A program made the translations under genes and the position numbers. Positions 63,632 through 64,000 of a DNA stretch of 64,000 bases are shown here, in pieces. This DNA comes from Pseudomonas sp. R5-89-07 (GTDB taxonomy: Bacteria > Pseudomonadota > Gammaproteobacteria > Pseudomonadales > Pseudomonadaceae): contig NZ_CP027727.1 of assembly GCF_003851685.1 (NCBI RefSeq), forward strand, positions 3,162,001 through 3,226,000, given 5' to 3'. Every line of letters starts with the position of its first letter. The stretch's first letter is position 1. Under the pieces are notes generated by a model, which worked only from the letters and a program-made list of their open reading frames with translations, did not search any database and was not told the origin of the DNA.

Positions 63632-63871
63632 ATGAAAGAAGTCATCAACGATTTGCCCGGCCCTATTAAACGCCAGGCCTACAGAATCCTGCGCGAAATC
63701 GAACTGGCGGGGTCAATGATTCTGGCCGTCAAGGGCGGCGCCAAAGCCCAGGGGTTTGTGTTGGGAATAGACTGCTGTGACGGCCTCACGTCGGAGCGCT
63801 GCGAGGAGCTGGCGAGCCATTTTGACAGCGTGGTGGAACAACGGCTGCGGTCGCTGACATTGGGGCTGTAA
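63632..63871 (+). CDS. Small hypothetical protein, 79 residues
   Basis: ATG 63632 with GGAG. MKEVINDLPGPIKRQAYRIL, then LAGSMILAVKGGAKAQGFVL; mixed alpha/beta, soluble, two adjacent cysteines (IDCCDG). Not recognised. Confidence 0.55.
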   Translation: MKEVINDLPGPIKRQAYRILREIELAGSMILAVKGGAKAQGFVLGIDCCDGLTSERCEELASHFDSVVEQRLRSLTLGL

Positions 63872-63986
63872 CCCCAGCCATATGCTGGCTTTCAGTGCAA
63901 AGATTGGATCCACGGTATCCCATCACCGCCCGAGCTTTAAAAGCGGCGAACAAACTCCTACACTGCCGAGAATTTCCCTACAGCTG

Positions 63987-64000
63987 CGCAGCCTCGCTCT
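63987..64000. repeat. REP-like repeat, truncated by window end
   Basis: GCGCAGCCTCGCT begins the same sequence as copies A and C at 61.3-61.5 kb and continues outside the window. Confidence 0.5.

Overview
The window looks like chromosome of a Pseudomonas of the P. fluorescens group. The evidence is GC-rich coding with typical Pseudomonas codon use, P. fluorescens-type REP/REPIN palindromes, a pvdQ acylase preceded by a PvdS-type iron-starvation box, a P. stutzeri-type trehalose synthase, and a glgA-treZ-malQ-treY-glgX block. No phage, transposase, CRISPR array or rRNA was seen. There is one tRNA, tRNA-Cys(GCA).

Layout. (1) 1-4358, minus strand: a divergent PEP-carboxylase-like protein, a 2-hydroxyacid dehydrogenase and an RraA-family aldolase/decarboxylase cut by the window edge. 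(2) 4905-8199: heat-shock gene ibpA with a sigma-32 promoter and a possible RNA thermometer, a glycine-zipper secreted protein, and treS. (3) 8388-16922: a hydroxyproline catabolic locus (PAS-AraC regulator, APC permease, 4-hydroxyproline epimerase, pyrroline-carboxylate deaminase, semialdehyde dehydrogenase, FAD D-hydroxyproline dehydrogenase), closed by a GlxA-type regulator. (4) 17-23.6 kb: mixed genes (LysE exporter, Mug glycosylase, Tat-exported gluconolactonase, alpha/beta hydrolase, PhzF with a YheO-type regulator) plus several very small proteins. (5) 23.7-25.8 kb: a lower-GC accessory patch of orphan CPCC/DUF6678-type small genes separated by related short palindromes and ending at tRNA-Cys. 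(6) 26-29.5 kb: pvdQ and a divergent Fur-like regulator. (7) 29.5-34.9 kb: a NitT/TauT-type ABC importer with a flavin monooxygenase-like and an AhpD-like protein, with a divergent AraC regulator. (8) 34.9-42.2 kb: LysR/aldo-keto reductase pair, a chemoreceptor with a FliA promoter, hydrolases and a dehydrogenase. (9) 42.6-53.4 kb: glycogen/trehalose operon. (10) 53.4-57.3 kb: a tightly coupled acyl-CoA dehydrogenase-like / PIG-L / methyltransferase / GT2 / PIG-L cassette of unknown product. (11) 57.4-64 kb: TonB siderophore receptor with a Fur-type palindrome, a second FliA-type chemoreceptor, a NmrA/LysR pair and a small hypothetical gene.

How the genes work together: treS, treZ, treY, malQ, glgA and glgX connect maltodextrin/glycogen to trehalose, a stress solute. 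The hydroxyproline genes form a complete route from trans-4-hydroxy-L-proline to 2-oxoglutarate. pvdQ, the Fur-like gene and the TonB receptor belong to iron acquisition. The two candidates for undescribed biology are the PEPC-like/dehydrogenase/RraA unit, whose PEPC-like protein lacks the canonical catalytic loops, and the PIG-L/GT2 cassette, whose second PIG-L paralogue has lost the catalytic-base aspartate.
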